5,764 nucleotides of DNA from Adhaeribacter sp. GTDB lineage: Bacteria; Bacteroidota; Bacteroidia; Cytophagales; Hymenobacteraceae. The notes under the pieces were generated by a model. It was not told where the DNA came from. It searched no databases and saw only the letters and a program-made list of their open reading frames with translations. This document shows, piece by piece, positions 1 through 5,297 of the stretch (the first letter of the stretch is position 1; every line of letters begins with the position of its first letter). The translations under genes and the position numbers were made by a program. The stretch lies in NCBI GenBank assembly GCA_028288395.1, contig JAQBNV010000115.1, forward strand, positions 1-5,764. The letters are read 5' to 3'.

Positions 1-723
1 CGATATTTTTTTCATGAGCCGCACCGAAGCCGTAAACGGGTAAACCGTGCAAATAATGGCCAGCACCAGCAGCCAGACCGCATCGAGCCAGGTAACTGCT
101 AAATTAATAGCGCCGGTATCGGTAAACCAGCGGGTATAAACCGGGAAGAAGAGGGCCGTGGCCAGGCAGGCGCCGGCCATTTCGTAGCAACTGATAATGG
201 CGGGCCGGTAGGTTTTAACCAGGCGGGCATTTACAATCGAAAAAACCGCGCTCAACAACGCCGAAGCCACCGCCATTACAATGCCCAGCACCTGGTCCAC
301 CTCGAAGCGGAAAATCAGGTATAAGCCCAGGATAATGAGCACGGCCATGAATATTTCGTGGGCCTGAATTTTCTTTTTCGTAAATATTGGTTCCAGAATG
401 GCCGTCCACAGGCTAACCGTAGACATGCCGGCTAAACATATAGCCACCGACGAAACCCGCGCCGAAGCAAAAAACAAGATCCAGTGGGCGGCAATAATAA
501 AACCAACGCCCATAATCCGGATAAAGGCCCGACGCCCCACGTTAAAGGAAATCCGGCGGACGTAAAGAATAAATGCCAGCGTCGCGGCGGCCAGTAAGGT
601 CCGGACAAAAACCAGCTCCACCGCCGGAATAGAGATCAATTTCCCCAGAATAGCGGTGAAGCCCCACAGGAAAACAATAAAATGGAGCTCCAGGTAATTT
701 TTAAAACTGACGGCCTCTTTCAA
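1..723 (-). CDS. DMT-superfamily (EamA) transporter, 3' end beyond window
   Basis: Inner-membrane drug/metabolite-superfamily permease; the substrate cannot be told. The visible 241 codons give a very hydrophobic protein with a short N-terminal tail, then a first helix around residues 13-31 (FIVFLWGFTAILGKL). The first EamA repeat spans about 10-138 and ends with the typical E111-P112 pair in its fourth helix; the second begins near 145. The last visible part (CTVYPFTASVRLMKK, 225-239) is the usual approach to the final two helices, so about 50-60 C-terminal residues are missing if the length is the usual ~295. I chose a TTG start at 723-721: an in-frame TAA lies three codons upstream, no ATG or GTG precedes the first helix, and the first internal Met is residue 71. 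It lies 117 bases downstream of the permease stop on the same strand and is probably co-transcribed. I recall tgt, LptF/LptG permease and EamA transporter being neighbours in other Bacteroidota. Confidence 0.9.
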   Translation of the reverse strand, partial: MKEAVSFKNYLELHFIVFLWGFTAILGKLISIPAVELVFVRTLLAAATLAFILYVRRISFNVGRRAFIRIMGVGFIIAAHWILFFASARVSSVAICLAGMSTVSLWTAILEPIFTKKKIQAHEIFMAVLIILGLYLIFRFEVDQVLGIVMAVASALLSAVFSIVNARLVKTYRPAIISCYEMAGACLATALFFPVYTRWFTDTGAINLAVTWLDAVWLLVLAIICTVYPFTASVRLMKKIS

Positions 724-840
724 AATAATTTAATTTACTTATGCCTGCCCGGTTTGGCATGAGCCGGACGAGCGGAATATTGCGGTTAGAAATAAAACGG
801 TTGTGGGTAGAATTGGGGCAGAAAGATGATGAACGATTCT

Positions 841-1920
841 TTACCTGGGCACCGTTTTATAAAGCACAATACCCACACAAGTAAAGATAATGGAAGGTAT
901 CCAGGCGGCAACCATGGGCGGTACATCGCCTACCTGGGCCAGGCTGCGGCTCATAATTACAAAAATAATAAAGATAAAGGCCAGCACAAACCCCAATGCA
1001 ATCTGGAAACCAACGCCGCCACGGGCTTTCCGCGAACTCAGAATAACCCCGATTACTGTAAGAATAATAATGGCAAAGGGATAACTAAAGCGTTCGTATT
1101 TTTCGATGAGGTATATTTCCACATCATCGGCCCCCCGCAACTGTCGTTCGCCTATGTACCGGTTTAATTCGGGTAAGGTAAAGGTTTCGGCAAGCCGGTA
1201 AGTACTCGCAAAGTCTTTGGGTAATAAATTCAGGGTGGTATCTACGGGATTGTTATGCACCACTATTTCTTCTTTGTCGCCGGTAATAATCCGGAGTACG
1301 TAGCGGTCGAGGTGCCATTTCTTTTTTTCTTCGTTCCAGCTGATGGCATCGGCGGTTAGTTTACGTTTCAGGGTGCCGTCTTCGATGGTTTCCATGGTAA
1401 AGCGGTAGCCAATATTAGCTGTGTTGTTGTAGCTTTCCATGTAGGCATACTGCGTAGGCGAGAGCTTAAAGTGAATATTGCGCTGGTCGAAGGTGTACGG
1501 GTTTTTAATATATTTAACTTCAAAAGCCACTCGGGTTTTATTTGCGTTGGGAATAACCCAGCCAATTAAAGCAAAAGTTGCCCCGCCAATAATAGCCGCG
1601 CCCCACACATAAGGCACAATAAAACGCTTAAAACTAACCCCGCTGCTCAGAATAGCCACCACCTCCGTATGTGAAGCCAGCTTGGCCGTCACAAAAACGG
1701 TTGCAATAAATACCGTTATGGGGCTGAGCATGTTGGCGTAAAAGGGAATCAGGTTGATGTAATAATCAAACAGAATAGATTTGATGGATACATTGTGCTG
1801 AATAAAATCGTCATTTTTTTCGGTAAAATCGATAACGCAAATTATAGAAATCAGAATCAACACCACAAAAACAAAGGTGGTCAGGAATTTCTTAAGAATA
1901 TATTTATCGAGCAGTTTCAT
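841..1920 (-). CDS. LptF/LptG (YjgP/YjgQ) family lipopolysaccharide export permease
   Basis: Inner-membrane subunit of the LptB2FG ABC transporter that extracts lipopolysaccharide and passes it to the periplasmic Lpt bridge. The 359-residue protein matches the usual family length. Three N-terminal helices are visible at about 12-32, 55-78 and 101-122. The HTEVVAILSSGVS segment (84-96) is the cytoplasmic coupling region expected to contact the LptB ATPase. A polar region, about 125-275, follows the VIPNAN turn and corresponds to the periplasmic jellyroll domain. Three C-terminal helices sit at about 280-296, 303-323 and 335-354, with the basic SSRKARGG loop between the first two. Start is ATG; the stop is TAA at 843-841. 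No clear ribosome binding site is visible, as is common in this phylum. It lies 208 bases after tgt on the same strand and may also have its own promoter. I cannot decide between LptF and LptG; Bacteroidota usually have two such genes in separate places. Confidence 0.93.
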   Translation of the reverse strand: MKLLDKYILKKFLTTFVFVVLILISIICVIDFTEKNDDFIQHNVSIKSILFDYYINLIPFYANMLSPITVFIATVFVTAKLASHTEVVAILSSGVSFKRFIVPYVWGAAIIGGATFALIGWVIPNANKTRVAFEVKYIKNPYTFDQRNIHFKLSPTQYAYMESYNNTANIGYRFTMETIEDGTLKRKLTADAISWNEEKKKWHLDRYVLRIITGDKEEIVVHNNPVDTTLNLLPKDFASTYRLAETFTLPELNRYIGERQLRGADDVEIYLIEKYERFSYPFAIIILTVIGVILSSRKARGGVGFQIALGFVLAFIFIIFVIMSRSLAQVGDVPPMVAAWIPSIIFTCVGIVLYKTVPR

Positions 1921-2057
1921 TAGCTGAAGTAACTTATTTCGTTATTCGTTGGTCGTTAATCGTTGTTCGATAAACATTAAACACAAAGTTTTTGGAGAAA
2001 TTGAGCAAAGTGATTTTATTGATTATAATAAATAACGATTTAAGTATTACAAATTAC

Positions 2058-2069
2058 ATTATTAATAAT
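2058..2069. repeat. 12-bp perfect AT palindrome
   Basis: ATTATTAATAAT reads identically on both strands. It lies in the core of the inverted-repeat element, about 138 bases before the permease start and close to the transcription start predicted from the nearby promoter-like box. It could be a regulator site, but in such AT-rich DNA chance is a real alternative. Confidence 0.3.
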
Positions 2070-2074
2070 GGCTG

Positions 2075-2082
2075 CAAATTTA
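2075..2082 (-). promoter_or_regulatory. Candidate Bacteroidota -7 box for the LptF/LptG permease
   Basis: On the minus strand this reads TAAATTTG, an exact match to the Bacteroidota primary-sigma element TAnnTTTG. A TTG lies 16 bases upstream, slightly closer than the usual -33 spacing. Transcription would begin near 2068 and give a leader of about 148 bases before the permease ATG. It would let the permease be transcribed apart from tgt. The match is short and the surroundings are AT-rich, so chance is possible. Confidence 0.4.
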
Positions 2083-2093
2083 TAATTATAAAT
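2078..2093. repeat. 16-bp perfect AT palindrome abutting the right inverted-repeat arm
   Basis: ATTTATAATTATAAAT is a perfect 16-base palindrome ending directly against the right arm at 2094. It overlaps the candidate promoter box at 2075-2082, so a dimeric protein bound here would cover that box. It could be an operator, part of the repeat element, or chance in AT-rich DNA. The palindrome is seen; any function is inference. Confidence 0.4.
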
Positions 2094-2128
2094 CCGGACA
2101 ACGAATAACAATTAACGAACAACGAAAC

Positions 2129-3259
2129 CTACAACCGCTGCATTACTTGTTTCACCATTTTGTCTTTCCAGGCCAGGTAGTCGCCGGAGATAATTTGTTC
2201 GCGGGCTTGTTTTACAAGCCACAGGTAAAAAGTCAGGTTGTGTACGCTCGATATCTGGGAACCCAGCATTTCGCCGCTATGCACCAGGTGACGTAAATAG
2301 GCTTTGGAATAGAAAGTGCTGGCATAACCCCCAATGGTTTCATCAATCGGTGAGAAATCGTTTTTCCAGCGTTCGTTCCGAATATTAATAATCCCCTGCG
2401 AGGTGAAAAGCATACCGTTACGGGCATTGCGGGTAGGCAGTACGCAATCGAACATGTCTACGCCCAGGGCAATATTTTCGAGGATATTCGCGGGTGTGCC
2501 TACGCCCATCAGGTAGCGGGGTTTATCGGCGGGTAAAATATCGCATACCAGTTCCGTAAACTCGTACATCATCTCGGCCGGTTCCCCCACCGAAAGGCCG
2601 CCAATAGCGTTACCCTCCCGGTTAAAAGACGCAATGGTTTCAGCCGACTGGATGCGCAAGTCTTTGTAGGTGCTGCCCTGTACAATCGGGAATAAGGTTT
2701 GCTCGTAGCCGTATTTGCCTTCCGTGCTGTCGAAGCGGTCGCAGCAGCGTTGCAGCCAGCGGTGCGTCATGTCCACCGACCGTTTGGCATAGTTGTATTC
2801 GCAAGGGTAGGGGGTGCATTCGTCGAAAGCCATGATAATATCGGCCCCGATAATCCGCTGAATATCCATAACGCCTTCGGGTGAGAAAAAATGGCTCGAC
2901 CCATCGATGTGGGATTTAAACTTCACGCCCTCTTCCACAATTTTGCGGGTGCCCGAAAGCGAATATACCTGGTAGCCGCCGCTGTCGGTTAAGATAGGTT
3001 TATCCCAGCCGTTAAATTTATGCAGGCCGCCTGCCTGTTCCAGCACCTCCAGGCCGGGCCGCAGGTATAGGTGGTAGGTATTGCCCAGAATAATCTGCGC
3101 TTGAATATCATCCGTTAGTTCGCGCTGGTGCACAGCTTTAACGGTGCCGGCCGTACCTACAGGCATAAAAATAGGCGTTTGGATGGTGCCGTGCGCGGTG
3201 GTTATTTCGCCCGCCCGGGCTTTGGAATGAGTATCTTTAGCGGTAAGTTCAAATGTCAT
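2129..3259 (-). CDS. tgt: tRNA-guanine(34) transglycosylase (queuosine pathway)
   Basis: Cytoplasmic enzyme that exchanges G34 of GUN-anticodon tRNAs for preQ1 (7-aminomethyl-7-deazaguanine), the entry of the queuosine precursor into tRNA. The 376 residues match the bacterial length (E. coli, 375). Visible family motifs are MPVGTAGTVKAV (32-43), LGNTYHL (58-64), TDSGGYQVYSL (91-101) with the conserved D92, AFDECTPYP (144-152), IVQGS (192-196), AIGGLSVGE (218-226), and DMFDCVLPTRNARNG (268-282). D271 corresponds to the nucleophile (E. coli D264). Unusual point: aligned without gaps to the E. coli zinc site, the three cysteine positions are I309, G311 and S314, while the histidine ligand is kept (H340, in SVHN). 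The rest of the C-terminal region (YSKAYLRHL, 317-325) is intact, so this is not a decayed gene. Start is ATG; no Shine-Dalgarno sequence is seen. It is first in the leftward block and divergent from the glycosyltransferase. Confidence 0.97.
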   Translation of the reverse strand: MTFELTAKDTHSKARAGEITTAHGTIQTPIFMPVGTAGTVKAVHQRELTDDIQAQIILGNTYHLYLRPGLEVLEQAGGLHKFNGWDKPILTDSGGYQVYSLSGTRKIVEEGVKFKSHIDGSSHFFSPEGVMDIQRIIGADIIMAFDECTPYPCEYNYAKRSVDMTHRWLQRCCDRFDSTEGKYGYEQTLFPIVQGSTYKDLRIQSAETIASFNREGNAIGGLSVGEPAEMMYEFTELVCDILPADKPRYLMGVGTPANILENIALGVDMFDCVLPTRNARNGMLFTSQGIINIRNERWKNDFSPIDETIGGYASTFYSKAYLRHLVHSGEMLGSQISSVHNLTFYLWLVKQAREQIISGDYLAWKDKMVKQVMQRL

Positions 3260-3299
3260 GGTAGGTGCTGCCGGAAAATCTTTAATTATCGTCTGCCGG

Positions 3300-3332
3300 T
3301 AAAAAAAAGCAGAAGCGGCCGGATTCCGGCAT
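3300..3332 (-). promoter_or_regulatory. Possible structured leader of tgt: CCGG hairpin followed by 8-T tract
   Basis: On the minus strand, between the candidate tgt promoter and the ATG, GCCGG-AAT-CCGGC (3330-3318) can fold into a 5-bp hairpin. After 9 more bases comes a run of eight T (3308-3301). Two further copies of CCGGCAG follow on the minus strand (3299-3293 and 3274-3268), and either could pair with the TGCCGG (3331-3326) of the hairpin, giving mutually exclusive folds. This resembles an attenuator, but the gap between stem and T-run makes it a poor standard terminator. I do not see the preQ1-I riboswitch consensus here, although such riboswitches control queuosine genes elsewhere. 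Confidence 0.25.
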
Positions 3333-3343
3333 TAAACAGCTGG

Positions 3344-3351
3344 CAAAAATA
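3344..3351 (-). promoter_or_regulatory. Candidate Bacteroidota -7 box for tgt
   Basis: The minus strand reads TATTTTTG, an exact TAnnTTTG match, with transcription expected to begin near 3337. That gives a leader of about 78 bases before the tgt ATG. There is no perfect TTG at the expected upstream distance, only a TTC 21 bases away. It lies in the 195-base divergent gap shared with the glycosyltransferase, where a tgt promoter is expected. Confidence 0.45.
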
Positions 3352-3454
3352 CGGCTTATTATTTAATTTGCCGAACCAGCTCCCGTTTATTCCTGCAACC
3401 TAAGTTTAATCGGTAAAATTGAGCTAATATTACAGGCTCATTCCGGAATATTAT

Positions 3455-4567
3455 TTGGCTACTGGTATCCTGTATTTCCTGCTTTTGGTTTGTGTGCTCA
3501 TTCAGTGGGGATATGCCTTTTACTATTTTATACCCTTTTATCTTTATAAACCGCCCGTAGCAGATCCGGGGCAGGCGGCCTGGCCGGTTTCGGTGATAAT
3601 AGCAGCGCACAACGAACTGACAAATCTGAAACGGCTCCTGCCGGCCGTTCTGGCACAAGATTACCCGCACTTTGAAGTGATTGTGGTGAATGATCGCTCA
3701 ACAGATGAGTCGGGGGCTTACCTGGAAAGCCTGGAAAAACAGTACAAGAATTTCCGCCATCTTACAATTACCAACGCTGACCGCCCGGAAAATCAGAAGA
3801 AATATGCCCTTAGCCAAGGCGTTGCCCAAGCCCGGTACGAATATCTATTATTAACCGATGCGGATTGTATGCCTTTGAGTAATAATTGGATAGGATCGAT
3901 GATGGCGGGCTTTACCGCGGGCGTGGCTATTGTGCTGGGTTATTCGCCATATAGGAAAAAAAGAGGGTTTTTAAATCATTTAATCCGTTTTGAAACCTTG
4001 TTATCGGCAATCCAGTATCTGTCTTTTAGTGTAAAAGGAAAGGCATACATGGGCGTGGGCCGGAACTTAGCATACACCAAAACGTGTTTCAATCAAAATA
4101 ATGGATTCAAATCACATATTAATACCTTAGGAGGAGACGATGATTTATTTATACGGGACGCTGCTCCCCAGCACAAAGTAAATATTGCCATCACTAAAGA
4201 AAGTCAGACCGAAAGTATTCCAAAAAGTACATACCAGGAATGGGTTATTCAGAAAAGGCGCCACCTGAGCGTGGGCCGCTATTACAAATTGCCTGACAAA
4301 TTACGGATTGGAATATTCATGGTATCTAACATTTTCTTTTATTTGATCTCGATTTTTCTTTTGTTTGTGCCGGATAATATAATATTACTCGGCATACTTT
4401 TTACCCTACGCAGTATCGTTGTATACTTTGTATATGTTTTATTAGCCCAAAAAATTAAAGAACCTTTGTCGGTTTTTCTCTTGCCCGTGCTGGATTTGGT
4501 ATATTTTATAAACTACCTGATGCTCGGAGCCTCTGTATTAATTCTTAATAAAGTAAGATGGAAATAA
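3455..4567 (+). CDS. Membrane-anchored family 2 glycosyltransferase
   Basis: Inverting GT-A glycosyltransferase that should transfer sugar from a nucleotide-sugar donor on the cytoplasmic side of the inner membrane; donor and acceptor are unknown. Of 370 residues, 5-30 form an N-terminal membrane helix and 44-280 the catalytic domain: PVSVIIAAHNE (44-54), VIVVNDRSTDES (75-86), the metal-binding DAD (135-137), and a GGDDD acid cluster (226-230) in the place of the catalytic-base ED motif. Q266-K-R-R-H270 stands where processive enzymes have (Q/R)xxRW, with W replaced by H. Three C-terminal helices lie near 286-305, 308-331 and 338-363. This layout resembles GT2 relatives of cellulose and poly-N-acetylglucosamine synthases. 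The start appears to be TTG: a TAA lies ten codons upstream, no ATG or GTG occurs between it and the first helix, and ATT at 3440 is the only other candidate. Its end overlaps the sigma gene by 10 bases. The second half is AT-rich compared with tgt. Confidence 0.9.
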   Translation: MATGILYFLLLVCVLIQWGYAFYYFIPFYLYKPPVADPGQAAWPVSVIIAAHNELTNLKRLLPAVLAQDYPHFEVIVVNDRSTDESGAYLESLEKQYKNFRHLTITNADRPENQKKYALSQGVAQARYEYLLLTDADCMPLSNNWIGSMMAGFTAGVAIVLGYSPYRKKRGFLNHLIRFETLLSAIQYLSFSVKGKAYMGVGRNLAYTKTCFNQNNGFKSHINTLGGDDDLFIRDAAPQHKVNIAITKESQTESIPKSTYQEWVIQKRRHLSVGRYYKLPDKLRIGIFMVSNIFFYLISIFLLFVPDNIILLGILFTLRSIVVYFVYVLLAQKIKEPLSVFLLPVLDLVYFINYLMLGASVLILNKVRWK

Positions 4568-5169
4568 ACAATAAACAATTTTCTGCTAAAGCAAAACATG
4601 ATTTTAAACTTATTCAGGCGGCAGTAGAGGATGGCGATGAAAAGGCCTACGCGGAGTTGATGAACATTTACAAGAAGCCTGTTTACCACGTGGTACTCAA
4701 AATGGTACGCAACCCCGACGATGCCGAAGACTTAACTATCGAGGCCTTTGCCAAAGCTTTCCGCAACCTGCATAAATTTAACCCGGAGTATGCTTTCAGC
4801 ACCTGGCTTTTCCGGATTGCTACGAACAACTGCATCGACTTTATCCGGAAAAACAAAATTAAAACCATGAGCATCGACTCGGCCATTAAAATAGACAATG
4901 GCGACGAGATAAACATTGATTTTAAAGACATGAACCTCAACCCGCAGGAGAGTGCCATCAAAAACCAGAAAATTCAGATCATGCAGTTTATTGTGAGCAA
5001 GCTGCCCGATAAATACCAGCGTCTGGTTACCCTGCGTTATTTCGACGAGCTGTCTTACGAAGAAATCGCCACCGAGCTAAATGCGCCTTTGGGTACCGTT
5101 AAAGCCCAGTTGCACCGCGCCCGCGAGCTCCTCTACGACATGGTAAAAAACAAAAAACATTTAATTTAA
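4558..5169 (+). CDS. ECF-type sigma-70 family RNA polymerase sigma factor
   Basis: Alternative sigma factor that directs RNA polymerase to a promoter set of its own; the regulon is unknown. The 203-residue protein has the two-domain ECF form with regions 1.2 and 3 missing. Region 2 covers about 31-101 and includes NPDDAEDLTIEAFAKAF (52-68) and the strongly typical FSTWLFRIATNNCIDFIRK (80-98). An acidic linker (about 105-135) follows. Region 4 covers about 142-195, with PDKYQRLVTLRYFDELSYEEIA (150-171) and the recognition helix GTVKAQLHRAREL (179-191). The ATG lies inside the last codons of the glycosyltransferase gene (10-base overlap), which suggests translational coupling. No anti-sigma gene follows; a terminator and rsmG come next. 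It resembles a sigma factor widely conserved in Bacteroidota. Whether it is the orthologue of Porphyromonas SigP, linked to type IX secretion gene control, cannot be decided here. Confidence 0.95.
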   Translation: MEINNKQFSAKAKHDFKLIQAAVEDGDEKAYAELMNIYKKPVYHVVLKMVRNPDDAEDLTIEAFAKAFRNLHKFNPEYAFSTWLFRIATNNCIDFIRKNKIKTMSIDSAIKIDNGDEINIDFKDMNLNPQESAIKNQKIQIMQFIVSKLPDKYQRLVTLRYFDELSYEEIATELNAPLGTVKAQLHRARELLYDMVKNKKHLI

Positions 5170-5176
5170 GCTTTCA

Positions 5177-5192
5177 AGCGGCTACAGCCGCT
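5177..5192. repeat. Short perfect inverted repeat just after the sigma gene
   Basis: AGCGGCTACAGCCGCT folds as a GC-rich hairpin with 6-7 bp arms and a 2-4 base loop, seven bases past the sigma stop codon. It has no T-run after it, so it is not an intrinsic terminator itself. It may protect the 3' end of the transcript, or be one copy of a dispersed intergenic palindrome. Confidence 0.5.
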
Positions 5193-5214
5193 AATTCTAA
5201 TAGCTAATAATATG

Positions 5215-5250
5215 GCCCCAATACCCACCCCGGTGTTGGGGCTTCTTTTT
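5215..5250 (+). terminator. Rho-independent terminator of the glycosyltransferase-sigma unit
   Basis: GCCCCAA (5215-5221) pairs perfectly with TTGGGGC (5236-5242). CAC/GTG (5227-5229 with 5233-5235) can extend the stem above a one-sided bulge. The stem is followed at once by TTCTTTTT (5243-5250). It lies 46 bases past the sigma stop codon and before a promoter-like box for rsmG, so it should separate the two transcripts. Confidence 0.82.
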
Positions 5251-5263
5251 GCGGTATATTTTT

Positions 5264-5271
5264 TAACTTTG
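5264..5271 (+). promoter_or_regulatory. Candidate Bacteroidota -7 box for rsmG
   Basis: TAACTTTG is an exact TAnnTTTG match placed 13 bases after the terminator T-run and 26 bases before the rsmG ATG. Transcription would start near 5278 and leave a leader of about 20 bases. The nearest TTG triplets are at 12 and 25 bases upstream, neither at the ideal -33 distance. The position makes this the most convincing of the three boxes. Confidence 0.55.
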
Positions 5272-5297
5272 TGCTTCGCTACAAAACCATTTGCTTC

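Larger units (their letters stand above)
1937..2127. repeat. AT-rich intergenic element bounded by 34-bp imperfect inverted repeats
   Basis: The left arm (1937-1970) and the reverse complement of the right arm (2094-2127) align without gaps over 34 bases with 27 matches; both open with TTTCGTT[A/G]TTCGTT. The arms are themselves built from short TTCGTT/CGTTGTTCG-like units. The 123-base core between them is strongly AT-rich and has no reading frame of note. The right arm starts one base past the tgt stop codon and the left arm ends 16 bases before the permease start, so the element almost exactly fills the gap. No transposase, and no obvious target-site duplication, is visible. It may be a MITE-like or other interspersed intergenic repeat, or a structure in read-through RNA. 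The arms are seen directly; the nature of the element is inference. Confidence 0.6.

Noticed and set aside
741..760. ATGCC/GGCAT inverted repeat between the permease stop and the DMT start
   Set aside because: The arms are only 5 bp around a 10-base loop with no T-run following, too weak to call a terminator or regulatory hairpin.
826..1167. Open frames on the plus strand inside the permease gene
   Set aside because: They are antisense to a well-supported LptF/LptG gene and have low-complexity, protein-unlike sequences with no recognisable motif.
3260..3343. preQ1 riboswitch ahead of tgt
   Set aside because: The functional link made it worth looking for, but the loop and A-rich tail of preQ1-I are not present and no other known preQ1 class is recognisable by eye.
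3128..3403. Plus-strand frame crossing the tgt start and the divergent gap
   Set aside because: It overlaps the tgt start antisense, has no recognisable domain, and runs across the promoter region; it looks like chance.
3401..3408. TAAGTTTA as a promoter box for the glycosyltransferase
   Set aside because: It differs from TAnnTTTG at the last position and has no clear -33 partner; one near-match in this AT-rich gap is expected by chance.
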